From Batkoa obscura (lineage: Eukaryota > Entomophthoromycota > Entomophthoromycetes > Entomophthorales > Batkoaceae), in contig JASVEC010000032.1 in assembly GCA_030770535.1 (NCBI GenBank), positions 248,001-312,000 on the forward strand: a stretch of DNA of 64,000 nucleotides, given 5' to 3'. A program made the position numbers and the translations under genes. Each line of letters opens with the position of its first letter. Position 1 is the first letter of the stretch. This document shows positions 21,955 through 32,618 of the stretch, piece after piece. Under the pieces are notes generated by a model. The model had not been told where the DNA came from. It ran no database searches and saw nothing but the letters and a program-made list of their open reading frames with translations.

Positions 21955-22445
21955 TCTTTTCTTTGTTTTGTTTTATTATAAAATTCCATAAGCCTTGGGC
22001 TATTATGAGTAGCTTTTAAAATTGATGTAAATGAATTACAATGTTTATATTGTGTACTCCTCTCTATTGTATTGAAATTTTCAAAATTCGATTTTGAAGT
22101 TTAGTTATGAAAGTTTGCATTTTATTTTTATTTCAACAAAAAATAAAGTTAAATAACTGTATTTATATAATTATATAATCATATAGTTATATATTATATA
22201 TCTATTAAATATCTAATATAAACAACATAAAACATAAAATTAGGAAGGTTAGCTATTTAAGGAAAGGAAACAATTAAAATAAGTTCTGAATGAAAAGATT
22301 TAATTTTAGGCTTTTTGGATTTAACCATCACATTATACACAAATTTAAAAATTTAAAATTTGGATTAACTTCTAAGTAAATTCTGAAATCAATTTGGACA
22401 ACCCCATATATTTAAAAACATATTATAATAAAGCTTAAAGTAGTA

Positions 22446-22492
22446 GAATAGTATAACTATAACTATAACTATAACTATAACTATAACTATAA
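22446..22492. repeat. CTATAA microsatellite
   Basis: Six to seven tandem units of CTATAA (about 22448-22491), 40 bp outside the 5' end of transposon copy 1. Confidence 0.9.
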
Positions 22493-22679
22493 AAATAAAA
22501 ATATTTATGAAAATATTTAAATCTAACGTAGCTTTGTATCTAGCAAGTGGAAAACTATATTTAGATTACATCTTGTTTAAATTATAGTTTATTTAAATTA
22601 TATTATTGTTAAATTTTATACTTATAATCACTACTTTTAGATCAAATTTGACTTTGCTTCTGATAAGTGAAAAACTATA

Positions 22680-22780
22680 TATGAGAATGTTTTTTTTAGT
22701 TTCATTACTCTTTCTATCTTTTAAGCGCTATTTGAGCAGAAAATTTGTAAAATTCTTAAAAACAAAAATACATCCCTATA
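22680..22780 (-). mobile_element. MITE copy
   Basis: Begins TATGAGAATGTTTTTTTTAG and ends ATACATCCCTATA; slightly short internally, minus orientation. Confidence 0.85.
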
Positions 22781-23217
22781 TGATTGTCAAAACCAGTGTC
22801 AAATATATAATTTCATGAAGTTCTCAAAAGCTCAAAACTGAAATATTTTAATTAAAAGCACAAATGCAATATAAAAAAACTAAATATATAAACTGATTTA
22901 TATAGATATTTACATATAATAATGAAAAGTTAGTTCAAATATATAAGCATAAAAATCCAACATTTTAATGACATAAAACTAAGTTTTCCATCTTCAATTT
23001 AATTTTTGTTACTAATCACTTCAATTTTAAAAATTATCAGATTTAGTAAACAATTAATTAAGCATAAAAAATATATATCGGAGCCATAATAAAGCAAGGT
23101 TTCGGGTAGGTAAAAAGGAATAAAGAGAATATAAAAACAAAGCTAAAACCAAAGGAGTAGAATACAAAAAAACAAAAAGAATAGTCTGTTCTAACTACTA
23201 ATACTATTACAATAATA
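22781..23217. other. Upstream region of the GST gene
   Basis: About 440 bp, AT-rich, with a purine-rich run just before the start codon. No other feature seen. Confidence 0.4.
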
Positions 23218-24072
23218 ATGCTTAACTTTTACCACTTAGTCGATAGAAAAGGAGGGAAACCATTCAGCCCTTATTCGTGGAGAATTTTAATGGCTTTGAA
23301 ACATAAAGTAATTTTGTCTTTATTGATGACTAAATAAAATATTAAATTTTTTAATGAATTATAGAATATCGACTTCCAAATCAATGATCTTACCTTTACT
23401 GAGATTGTAGAACAGATTCCAAAATTAAGGTAACAAATATCTTTATAGAATAATATTTATCAAAAATAAATTATTTATTTTGTAGTAATCAAATGTGGGA
23501 TAAAGTTCCTGTGATAACTAGCGATGATGAGTTTATTTGTAACTCCAAAGATATAGCTATCTACCTTGATGCCACTTATACTACTAACTCATTATTTCCA
23601 TACGGCAATTCTTTCTCAGCTTATCTTGAATTTCAGTTGAACCATTCCATGTTCTTCTTTAAACCAATATTAGTGGATGTAATTAATAACATTCAACCAA
23701 AAGATGGAAATTATTTCAGACGTACTAGAGAGGCGTATTTTAATATGACAATTGAAGAGTTTGTTGGGGATAATCAAGTGTCCATTGAGTTAATTAGAAA
23801 CTTTTTATTGCCTTTAGATAAGCTCGTTGAAAAACAAGAGTATCTGGAAGGAAAGACGAGTAAGTAATATTATTTTCTTATTGATTTATTATCTTAATTT
23901 AATATTTATAGTCAGTTATAGTGATTACTTACTATTTGGTCATCTAAAAATGATTCAATTGATGGCAATCCATACGTTTGATACAGTTTTAAAAGATTAC
24001 AAGAATCTAGTTAGCTGGTTTAATAGAATTCAGCAGCTTTATCAAGGTTATGCAAGTACTTTTAAACCTTAG
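23218..24072 (+). CDS. Glutathione S-transferase-like protein (fungal beta-etherase/FrmE-like group)
   Basis: Four exons: 23218-23307, 23365-23429, 23486-23859, 23912-24072, summing to 690 nt or 229 residues. The N-terminal thioredoxin-like domain (residues about 1-80) starts MLNFYHLVDRKGGKPFSPYS then WRILMALKHK, matching the S-P-x-x-W-R-x-x-x-A-L-x-x-K active-site helix of this GST group. It continues with VPVITSDDEFICNSKDIAIY, the cis-Pro and SNAIL-like motif that binds the glutathione gamma-Glu. The helical domain has YFRRTREAYFNMTIEEF and SYSDYLLFGHLKMIQL, both typical of the group. Likely role: glutathione-dependent detoxification; the substrate is unknown. Dead relatives lie at 5867-6350 and 35776-36606. 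A MITE begins 4 bp after the stop codon. Confidence 0.88.
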
Positions 24073-24075
24073 CTG

Positions 24076-24180
24076 TATGGGAGTGTTTTTTTTAACTTCA
24101 TTACTTTTTCCATTTTTTAAGCACTATTTAAGCGGAAAATTTATTAGTAAAATTCTTAAAAACAAAAATACATCCTCATA
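24076..24180 (-). mobile_element. MITE copy in the GST 3' region
   Basis: Element 24078-24178 with TA on both sides, starting 4 bp after the GST stop codon (24070-24072). It almost certainly lies in the 3' UTR and may supply or replace the polyadenylation region. Confidence 0.9.
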
Positions 24181-25186
24181 TTATTCAGTATCAATAAATT
24201 ACGTATTATTATTTTAATATACATTTGTATTGATTTTTTTGTTGATTTTTGTTTAAAACCTAAGGATAGAATTTAAGGATAAAATTTAAGGATAAAATTT
24301 AAGGATAAAGTTAATAATAACAATAGTAATAGTAAAAATAAAAATTTAGTGTACATTTTACTTTTAAAGAAAGCGTTGTTATTTTTACTAATTTAATAGC
24401 ATAATAAGATTTACAAATTACTTTACCATAACAAAAATAAGTTTATAATGGAGGCCAAACACGTTTACTATCTCTTGTCCTTATTTTTTATGGCCTGATA
24501 GTCGTTAACTTGTTTAATATTCTTTAACTATAATTAATCAAAATAATAACTATTACTATAAAAATGTACAGTGCTTGTGTAAATCACTCATTAATATATT
24601 AAATATACTATTTTTACTTTCTCCTTATTTGTGTCTACGAACTATTACCATATTAACAATTAGTCTTCTTCGATAGCACCTAATAAATGATAGAGCTTTT
24701 ATAAAGTTTATCTGTAAAGATTAATTATCTATAAGTTAGATTTAAGTGTTGAATAAATTTTTTAGATTCTCTTAACCTAACTAAATGATTTGATAGAACT
24801 AAACAATCCTATCAGTAGTATCTTTATTAAATCTGGATCGAATTATATTTAACAAGTAAATAAGTTATAAATTATTAAAATCTAAATAATAGAAAACTAC
24901 TAACATTGATATTAAATTTATTTACAATCAAATTAAAATAGTAAATTGAAAATGAAATAATAATAAAAAAATATAAACATAAAAATAGTTAGCGAGCGCC
25001 AGTAAGTCAAATAAGATATAGGCGATGATAAACATCTTGAGATATAGAACTATTTAAAACCCAAGTTAATTCTAAACAGGTATAAAATGAGAATATAAAA
25101 ATTAAGGGGATTATAAAAAGAGTACAAAAAATTCCAACTCAATCTTATACATCAAAGTAACTATCTACTTTGACATATAAAACAAC
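24181..25186. other. Intergenic, convergent 3' regions
   Basis: About 1 kb between the convergent GST and kinase genes. It has a short tandem of AATTTAAGGATAA near 24260-24310 and is otherwise featureless. Confidence 0.45.
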
Positions 25187-26364
25187 CTAATTAAAATAAC
25201 GCACCACCCAATTAGGAATATTATTACCAGAAAGCCAAGGAGCTTCTAAGACCTGTTTGATAGACGGACGAAAGGAAGGGGTGGGGTTTAAGATAGAAAT
25301 AATAATATCCGTAGCTAAAGGAGAAGGCAAAAAAGATAACAACAATTTTGGATCATTTAAATAATTACAGAAATTAACATTATTTAAGTTGGCTATTTCC
25401 CACGGAAAAGATTTGGATACCATACAAATATAAATTATACCTAGAGACCAAATATCCGATCTTGATGCATCATAATACGTTTCAATTAATATTTCAGGTG
25501 CTACGTATGGATTGGAGCCGCACAATCCGGTTGATAACCGCTCTGTACCATCATTGTTTTTAAAATGAATTGCGAACCCAAAATCAATGACCTAATAACC
25601 AATTTAAGCTTGATCAATTTTTGTATTTTTGTTATATAAATTACCTTCAAATTGAAATGGTTATCTAAACATAAATTTTCAATCTTTAAGTCACGATGAG
25701 CAATATTTAAGCCGTGGAGATATTGAATAGCATTTAGCAATTGAAAAAACAACTTATTAATCTGAGTTAATGACAGATTGAAATTGATCAAATAATCAAA
25801 CAAGTCAAAGTTGCAATATTCCAAGATCAAATAAGGGCGGTCCTCTTCAATCACGGATTCAATGTATTCGATAATATGAGGAAATTTTAACTGTGAGTGG
25901 ATTTGTAACTCATTTAAAATTGCTCTCCTTTGACTTATTTCTAAATTTAAAGCCTCCTGTTTCTTATATTTAAATACTTTTAATGCTAACTTACGTCCAT
26001 CTTTTTTTCGCTGAATCATCTGTACAATGCCACCTGCTCCGCTGCCTAAATTATAAGGCAATAAATCGTATCGTTCCTTTAAATACCCCTTACTTTTCAT
26101 TAAAACTTTACTTTCTTTGATATTATATTTAGGCGGCCATGTCTCATTGATCGTTTCGTTCAGTTTGACTACAGGTGTTATACGACGAAATCTTAAGGTT
26201 TCTGCATGGCTACCAGTGTTACTTGTAGTATGAATGTAAGTGTTTAGTGGGCTTATGTTCAAGTTATTATTATTATTGTTATAGTTATTGGGGATCATTT
26301 CGCTATTATTTACATTATTTAAATTGGTGTTTATACTGATATCGTTTTCTTTGATATTGTTAAT

Positions 26365-26426
<62 letters not shown>

Positions 26427-26493
26427 AATATTGAATATCGCTCATAGGTAGTAAGGAATCGAATAAAGATTTATTGGAAACTTTTAATGGCAT
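25187..26493 (-). CDS. Ser/Thr protein kinase, NPR/HAL family
   Basis: Two exons, 25654-26493 and 25187-25591, summing to 1245 nt or 414 residues. The N-terminal third is low complexity, with a run of 19 Asn (residues 24-42) encoded by an AAT microsatellite. The kinase domain starts near residue 140: glycine loop LGSGAGGIVQ, LALKVF (catalytic Lys), AHRDLKIENLCL (catalytic loop), IDFGFAI (DFG Mg-binding, split off by the intron), GSNPYVAPEI (APE) and DIWSLGIIYICM. AHRDLKxEN, LCGSNPYVAPE and the short PW loop fit the fungus-specific Npr1/Hal4/Hal5/Ptk2 group, which controls plasma-membrane permeases and ion transporters. Which member it is cannot be told. All catalytic residues are present. Confidence 0.88.
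26356..26424. repeat. ATT/AAT trinucleotide repeat encoding poly-Asn
   Basis: Nineteen ATT units at 26368-26424 (AAT codons on the coding strand), inside the kinase N-terminus. Likely length-variable between strains. Confidence 0.95.
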
Positions 26494-26577
26494 ATTTCAA
26501 CAATTAAAATAATTAAAAAGTTATTAAATGAAATTTGTTATAAAGTTGGTATGATTAATTTATATTTAAATCATAAT

Positions 26578-26655
26578 TAAGGGAGTGTTTCTTTTTAAAA
26601 ATTTGAAACTTTGGGTTAAATTATAAACATCATAAATGAAAAAAACAATCCCTTA
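26578..26655. mobile_element. Possible 74-bp mini inverted-repeat element
   Basis: TAAGGGAGTGTTTCTTTTT at the left and, reversed, TAAGGGATTGTTTTTTTC at the right form imperfect inverted termini of about 18 bp around a 40-bp middle, flanked by TA. The terminus GGGAGTGTTT is the same as the right end of the 101-bp MITE. It lies about 85 bp upstream of the kinase start codon. Confidence 0.5.
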
Positions 26656-28808
26656 CTTATCAAGCTGATTAATTAAACTTAAGACTTTTATCCCATACTT
26701 TTAATTCTAACCAATGATAGTGGAATTTAACAGTTATCCACTAATCATTAGGTGGCAACAAATCACTTGCCTTTATCAATTTAGAGTTCGTTTAAAAGAA
26801 TAATTGCTTATTTTAGTGGAATCCGATAGTAAACAATATAACTATCTTAAAGAATAATAAAGGATGACTTGATTTTAATACCTAATAATTATTTTGGATT
26901 TCTCACCCCTTATTGTACTCAAAATAGAATCGTTGTATTTATATCCCCTTTATTTTCAAGGTTTCTTACTTTACTATATTTAGATCATCTTTGTAGTATT
27001 TTCATTTTTACGATATTAATGACTACCTTAACAGTATCATTGTTATTTCGCAGTATAATAAAATGGTCATATTACAATTGCCACAGTTTTCATTTTATCT
27101 ATAATAATATGATGGATATCCTGTTATAATACTAATAAGTAGTAAAAGTTTTGATAAATTATACTTTATCCTTAAAACTTGCTATAATTAAAGAGTAAAA
27201 AAGTTTATAAAATTCAAATACTAATTTAACTATTAACGCAAGTTTCTATGTACAAATCGTCTTTGTACAGGTGCTATCTATTGTTAAGTAATTATAAAAG
27301 TGATGTTTTTTTAATATTAAAATTCCTTTATTTAAAATAGTATTGAAGACAGAAACTATTAAAATAAAATAAATTTAAAAATAAAAATGACTCTTTTAAT
27401 AATGAACGAATATTTATGGCTGATAGATCACTAAAATATTATTTATACATCGTTTTAATTTATGATTTACAATTCTTGTGTTTAGTTCTTTTTTCATCTC
27501 TCCTTTTTTATTTCAATCAATATTAAGCTACTGAAAATTTTTAAATCAAGGATTTTAAATTGACGAATCTGTATTTGCATAAAACATGGCTTAAGGTTTT
27601 TAATTTAAAAATATCCGTCCCCCTTAAAGTATCCTTGATAATCCCATATCAGTCCAAAGACAATAGCTTGATTCTTCAATTTCCAAGTATCTATCTACTC
27701 CTTATTTCGATCCTTTTGTATATTGTTTAATTTTACCTATACATAGTCGTTTGCTCCCCTTGAGGTAGTTATATGTGTTCAGATGACTATTAATTCTAAG
27801 GTTCCCCCTTAACATCTTCCATTTTTAGAATTTAAGTTACTGAGTTTAAATTAAATTTATAGTGGACAGTTGATTCGTAGATAAAGCTGATAAATAGAAA
27901 AGTTTATTGATTTGTTAAATGGTCTAAGAAAAGGTTGTTTGTCGACATGGTAACTGTTCATGGGTATAAGAATAAGCATGAGTGGTAAAATAAGTCATTA
28001 TTAAAAATACGGTGTTTGAAGGATTAATAGGCGCTATGAGAAATGTTATTTATTAGAATGTCAATAGTTCGTAATGTACTTAACTATGGTTATATATAAG
28101 GAAATTAGTGACCATGAAGTTAAAAAATAAAGATAAGGATATAGTAAATGTGTATAATCTTTATTATAAAGACTACTATTATTTCGTTAAAAATAATTCA
28201 AGTCCTACAATATTAGCAAAGAAAAAGTATAATTTCTTTATAAAGTATATAGGTAAATGTATTTTATTTTGATTTCATTAGATGTAGCAACAAAATCAAA
28301 AATATAGTAATAAAACTGTCATGGATACCTATTAAAAGACAATGGTATGTAATCAATGTTTTCCACATTTGTTATAGCAACTTGTCCGCTATAAATATTT
28401 AGCACCTTCCTCTACTGCAGTTCATGTATTTTGTAGCTAAATTCAGGTCTACAGCTCAGAGCATTCTTCTATTAAACCCATTCTATCTTAATATAGTTAA
28501 ATAATTTCCTTGCTCTCCTACTATAGCCAGTCGCTTTCATGCCTCATTTTCCTTCCTTTTTTAAATTCCGTCTCTATAGTAAAATATTGGGGCCCTATAC
28601 CTTTGAAGATTTTTTTCATTATCCTTTTTGAAAATCCTGGTACGTTGTAAAAAACATTTAAGAACTTAATTTATGGAAAAAAGTAAAGGAGATACCATGT
28701 CGTAGTGAACGCCATATTAGTTTTTTATCTTGTAAGAGAGATGGGCCTCAAGTGGTCTGCTAAATATAAATATAAAGATTAAATCGGAGCCAAAATAGGA
28801 TATTTAAA
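26656..28808. other. Gene-free AT-rich region
   Basis: About 2.1 kb. An 86-codon ORF at 26869-27129 has no family features. On the minus strand near 27590-27660 fragments such as LLWDYQGYFKGDGYFLN look coding-like but could not be identified. Otherwise nothing is seen. Confidence 0.35.
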
Positions 28809-28911
28809 TATGGGGCTGTATTTTTAGGTTTGGGAATTTTATTAACAATTTTTCCGTTTAAATAGCGCCTAAGAATGGAAAAAATAATGAAACCAAAAAA
28901 CAATCCTCGTA
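28809..28911 (+). mobile_element. MITE copy
   Basis: Element 28811-28909 between TA pairs; begins TGGGGCTGTATTTTTAGG and ends AACAATCCTCG. Confidence 0.88.
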
Positions 28912-29138
28912 TAGTTTTAATGTCCAAATTATTATTGGACAACTTTGATTGAAAAGAATAATACGTATGACTAGATAATTTGTTATTCAATAAAAAAGCG
29001 AGAGCATTGATAAGTTTTAAGGTTCCCCGTATAATTTTTGAAAAAAACGTGTAAACGTGTTTTGTTTTTGGCTAAATAAATTTTCAACAAGTTAAAAAAG
29101 TGCCTTTGATATTTAACTTTAATAAAGAAACATTATAG

Positions 29139-29608
29139 GATGAGCATCTTCAATGGTTCTTAGCCACTCTAGGTCATATTGGAAATGTTACAGTCCTTAG
29201 TGACGATGGTAGTGTATGAGGAACTTCTACTAATTTTATTACTAAATCAGGGAAAGCAATAATTCCTGCTAAAGCACCTTTTAACGTATTTTTACTTTCT
29301 GACAAGTTTTTTCATAAATGACAAATAATCTCCTTACATTAGTGAGATGTTGGTGTTATTTTGGCCAAAATTGGTGATAAAGTAGCTATAATTATGGAAA
29401 CAAATATATATCATTATGTGAGAGTGTTTTTTTTTATTTTATTACTTTTTCCATTTTTTAAGTGCTTTTAGGCGGAAAAACTTACCAGTAAAATTCTCGA
29501 ACGAAAAAACACACCCCCATATATATTATTGATAAACATGCCAAGCACGAAAGGGCCGAAAACTACTTTAGACTTCTTGTAAATTATCTTATTATGGTCG
29601 ATTTGTAA
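29139..29608 (+). pseudogene. Profilin pseudogene split by a MITE
   Basis: In one frame, 29139-29412 reads DEHLQWFLATLGHIGNVTVL, then SDDGSV-stop-GTSTNFITKS, then DVGVILAKIGDKVAIIM. This follows profilin (W-x-x-Y/F-x-x-x-L, DGxVWAxS, GVxIxKTGxAxII). After an inserted MITE the same kind of frame resumes at about 29532: KHAKHERAENYFRLLVNYLI ending MVDL-stop, the final profilin helix. Several in-frame stops are present, the first where the conserved Trp of VWATS should be (TGG to TGA). An acceptor-like ATTATAG precedes 29139, so a short first exon may have lain upstream. It is not a recent copy of the live profilin at 17401-17778; it resembles canonical profilins more closely in its N-terminal half. 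Confidence 0.65.
29415..29522 (-). mobile_element. MITE copy inside the profilin pseudogene
   Basis: Begins TATGTGAGAGTGTTTTTTTT and ends ACACCCCCATATA. It separates the AIIM strand from the last helix of the dead profilin. Confidence 0.85.
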
Positions 29609-30741
29609 GCTACTCTTTCTTTATATGTACTTTGGCTTATTTGAAATTTGAAATTTCTATTAACTTTAACTTTTTTATAATAATGAAATGTAGTAAAAGT
29701 TTAGTAGAAAAATTATAGCTTATTTGAGATATAAAAACTTAATTCAAGGTTTAATAGAACCCGTGTATACTTAATAAAGCTATTCGATTTACTAACCTAA
29801 CTCTAAGTTCGTATAACCTACTAAAATCAACCTCAAAGTCCTGAGTTGATATCACCAGATCATTTTCAAATGTTCAAATAATAACCAATCCCTGTAACTA
29901 ACTATAAAAATTAATCAATAAAACAATAAACTATTTACAATAAAATATGCCTATTAATCTCTTCCTCTCAAACTTTTTCTTTTCAATAAGCCCATTCAAA
30001 GGAATTAAAAACCATTTAGTTAACCAATTGACCATACTTCTCGTCAACAAAGCTAACACTCATTTTAAAATATAGATTTATATTAGAAAATAAAGTCTTA
30101 TCACCTTTAGATAAGTGCTGTTAATCAACTTGATAAATACTCAAATCAAAAAAAGAATAGAGCTATTTAGTTGGCAGTCAAGATAGCTAATAAATAAAAG
30201 ATCAATTAAAGATAAACTGTTATTAGGGTAGGCCAAATCTCAGTATATGGCTATTTCTTTGAAGGCGTAAATAGACCGCCTTTTGGAGGCTGCTATTGGT
30301 ACTTTTTCTCATGCTCAATTGCTCAATGAAGTATTGTTAATTAGGTGTTTACTTATAGTGGCATATATTATTATTTTAGCTTGAAAATCTATATCGCAAT
30401 ACTGTAAGGATGGAGTTGATGGCTTGAAAATGAGATTATGAAACAAATATAGTGTTATGGTAATCTAATAATCTAATAATATTACTTTGTATTTCATCAC
30501 TAGTAAAGCTCAATTATGATGTAAGCAATGTTACATATCACTTTTTTCTCTAAGTGGTAAAAGCAAAGATTGTTAAACCTAAGAGTTTTTTATTATACAT
30601 TTTGTAGATATTCCTTGTATAACAATTTTAAATATATTTTTCTGTACTAGAATTTGATGTTCATTATAGATCTCATATTAAACTTTTATTTTTTGCCCTT
30701 ATATTGACATGTAATTTAACACCGATTAATTCAATAAGATT
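29609..30741. other. Gene-free AT-rich region
   Basis: About 1.1 kb between the profilin pseudogene and transposon copy 2. No ORF or repeat recognised. Confidence 0.4.
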
Positions 30742-31052
30742 TGGGGCTGTCCTAATTGGTTTCAGAATCTGCTTAGAAATTAATCCAAATTTAAAATTTC
30801 AAGTTTGTGTCCAATATAACGGTTAAATCTAAAAAGCCTAAAATTAAATGTCTCTATTTAAAACTTATTTTAATTGTTTCCTTTTCTTAAATAGCTAATT
30901 TTCCTAACTATATATTTTATTTTAATTCTGTTAGATATTTAACAAATATATAATATATAACTATATGATTATATAATTATATAAATACATAATTATATAA
31001 ACACAGTTATTTGACTTTATTTGACTTTATTTTTTGTTGAAATAAAAATAAA

Positions 31053-32387
31053 ATGCAAACTTTCATAACTAAACTTCGAAATGGAATTTTTGAAAACTTC
31101 AATACAATAGGGAGAAGTACACAATATAAACATTGTAATTCATTTACATCAATTTTAAGAGCTACTTATAACAACCCAAGGTTCATGGAATTTTATAATA
31201 AAACAAAACAAAGAAAAGATATATTATCAAAGTTTACTATCGATAATAATAAACTTAATCAAGTAATGTATAAAATTAGTGCTTTAAGGGAAACAGGAAA
31301 CAAAAGTCAGCAAGTAGCGTTATTATCAACTATAGCTTCAGTATATTCTTTTGATGAATGTAAGAGTTTTGGGTTTAATATAAATAGAAATCAATATGAT
31401 TATTCAAAAACAAGTAATAATAATAAAATATCAACATTAAAACCTATTATTAAAAATACAAAAAAAATTAAAGATGACCAAATTGAAACTATCATACAAT
31501 ATTTACTAAATGATTCAACTATTTCATCAAGATTTAATAAAAAAAATAACGATAGTAAATATTCATCAGATAATATATATATATTAAATAAAAGTAGAAG
31601 AATGATATATAGTAAATATTTGAATGATCTAAGAGATAAAGCAGTAGCCAGGTCAACGTTCTTTAAATATATACCAACTAATTTCAAAAATCCAGCAAGA
31701 AAAACGGATCTATGTAATATATGTACCCAGTATACAGTTAGAAAAAAGTTATTTGAAAATAAAATAAATACAGCAAAAAACAAAGCAGAGATACAAGAAA
31801 TTTTCAACGAAGAAGAAAAATTATACAAATTACATAAATTATGTGTTGATACTCAAAAAAACACATTTAATGAAACTATCAAAAAATTAAATAACAAAAG
31901 TTGTATAATAGTTTTAGATTTTAAACAAAATATGGAAATAGGGACAAGACCAGATTCAATAAATCTAGATCATTATAATAAACAAGCTATATCAGTATTA
32001 GGCTTTGGTGTATTATATTTAAAAGATGATAAAACAATAGGCAAAGTTTACTTTGATTATTTATCTGAAATATTGAATCATGATTCAGCATATGCAGGAG
32101 ATTGTTTAATCGATTTAATCTCTACAGAGCTTCTATTTAAAAAGTTTACAAAAATTAATATATGGGCAGATACAGGAAATCATTTTAGATCCCAAGAGTT
32201 TCTACACTATATGTTTAAAGAAATTCATAAAATAAATAGTAGGTTGAATGTTAATCTTAATTTTTTTGCTGAGCATCATGGAAAAAGTATAGTTGATGGA
32301 CATTTTGGAAACTTTTCAAAATGCAAAAGTAGTTTTGAAGCGTTAGGTAAAATAGAAGATATCAATCAATTGATTTCAAGATTTTAG
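31053..32387 (+). CDS. Candidate DDE/D transposase (new or unassigned family)
   Basis: 444 residues in one exon. Residues 1-130 are basic and contain RETGNKSQQVALLSTIASVY, possibly a DNA-binding region. At about 220 a CxxC pair (DLCNICTQYTVRKKL) and later HKLC suggest a zinc-binding knuckle. An RNase-H-like core follows: SCIIVLDFKQNMEI (first Asp at the end of a beta strand), YNKQAISVLGFGVLYL, INIWADTGNHFRS (second Asp), then FFAEHHGKSIVDGHFG, which resembles the D-containing H-G-K-x-x-x-D-G signature after the third strand of several eukaryotic DDE families. I cannot name the superfamily. The TA target of the associated elements would suit Tc1/mariner-like or related chemistry, but this protein does not look like a standard Tc1. 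See the separate entry for the in-frame continuation. Confidence 0.7.
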   Translation: MQTFITKLRNGIFENFNTIGRSTQYKHCNSFTSILRATYNNPRFMEFYNKTKQRKDILSKFTIDNNKLNQVMYKISALRETGNKSQQVALLSTIASVYSFDECKSFGFNINRNQYDYSKTSNNNKISTLKPIIKNTKKIKDDQIETIIQYLLNDSTISSRFNKKNNDSKYSSDNIYILNKSRRMIYSKYLNDLRDKAVARSTFFKYIPTNFKNPARKTDLCNICTQYTVRKKLFENKINTAKNKAEIQEIFNEEEKLYKLHKLCVDTQKNTFNETIKKLNNKSCIIVLDFKQNMEIGTRPDSINLDHYNKQAISVLGFGVLYLKDDKTIGKVYFDYLSEILNHDSAYAGDCLIDLISTELLFKKFTKINIWADTGNHFRSQEFLHYMFKEIHKINSRLNVNLNFFAEHHGKSIVDGHFGNFSKCKSSFEALGKIEDINQLISRF

Positions 32388-32618
32388 GCTTTTATTTGCG
32401 AGCATAATAAAATTAATAACTCGACTGTTGATAATGGGAAAACAGATATAATTTTTAAAAAGTATAAAAGAAACAAAAATACAAAAAGGATAATAGAGAT
32501 GCAAGGCATTAAGAAGTATTTACACTTTATTAAACATAACAATAAATTATATTGTTATCCAGTACCTGATACATCAAAAAAAAGCGATACAGTTCTAATT
32601 AGAGTTATAGAGTTTTGT
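32388..32618 (+). other. Open continuation of the transposase frame after a shared TAG
   Basis: From the TAG at 32385-32387 the same frame stays open for 77 codons (AFICEHNKINNSTVDNGK..., MQGIKKYLHFIKHNNKLYCY...) until the LTR junction, and on into the LTR to 32732. Copy 1 has the same TAG and the same downstream frame (apart from its MITE and one extra A). An open stretch of this length is unlikely by chance at this AT content, so it was probably part of the protein, or a second exon. Confidence 0.55.

Larger units (their letters stand above)
19880..22406 (-). mobile_element. DDE DNA transposon, copy 1 (broken, with nested insertions)
   Basis: Reverse-strand copy of the element at 30742. 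The 5' terminus is at 22406, reading inward TGGGGTTGTCCAAATTGATT and flanked by TATA. The transposase start region lies near 22110 and the C-terminal coding region runs to about 19880. The copy carries three MITEs (20048-20148, 20386-20486, 21852-21952) and one solo LTR (21061-21461). All four insertion points can be read because copy 2 has the empty sites. The coding frame is damaged by these insertions and by small indels, such as one extra A in the run of nine near 19911-19919 (eight in copy 2). No matching 3' terminus was found, so the left limit is where alignment with copy 2 stops; more element sequence may extend toward 19740. Confidence 0.85.
30742..32618 (+). mobile_element. DDE DNA transposon, copy 2 (best-preserved coding region)
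   Basis: The 5' terminus at 30742 reads TGGGGCTGTCCTAATTGGTT and matches the termini of copy 1 (22406) and copy 3 (62711). A leader of about 310 bp precedes the 444-codon transposase-like ORF (31053-32387). Homology with copy 1 continues past its stop to about 32610, where a solo LTR (32619-32873) begins. No 3' terminus is seen beyond the LTR, so the element is truncated there or the junction is rearranged. This copy lacks the three MITEs and the LTR found inside copy 1 and so gives the empty sites. Confidence 0.85.

Noticed and set aside
26869-27129. 86-codon hydrophobic ORF
   Set aside because: No family features and very AT-rich codon use; probably chance.
31400-31828. Minus-strand ORF of 142 codons and its counterpart at 20867-21094
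   Set aside because: Shadow of the transposase frame on the other strand; the plus-strand reading carries the domain motifs.
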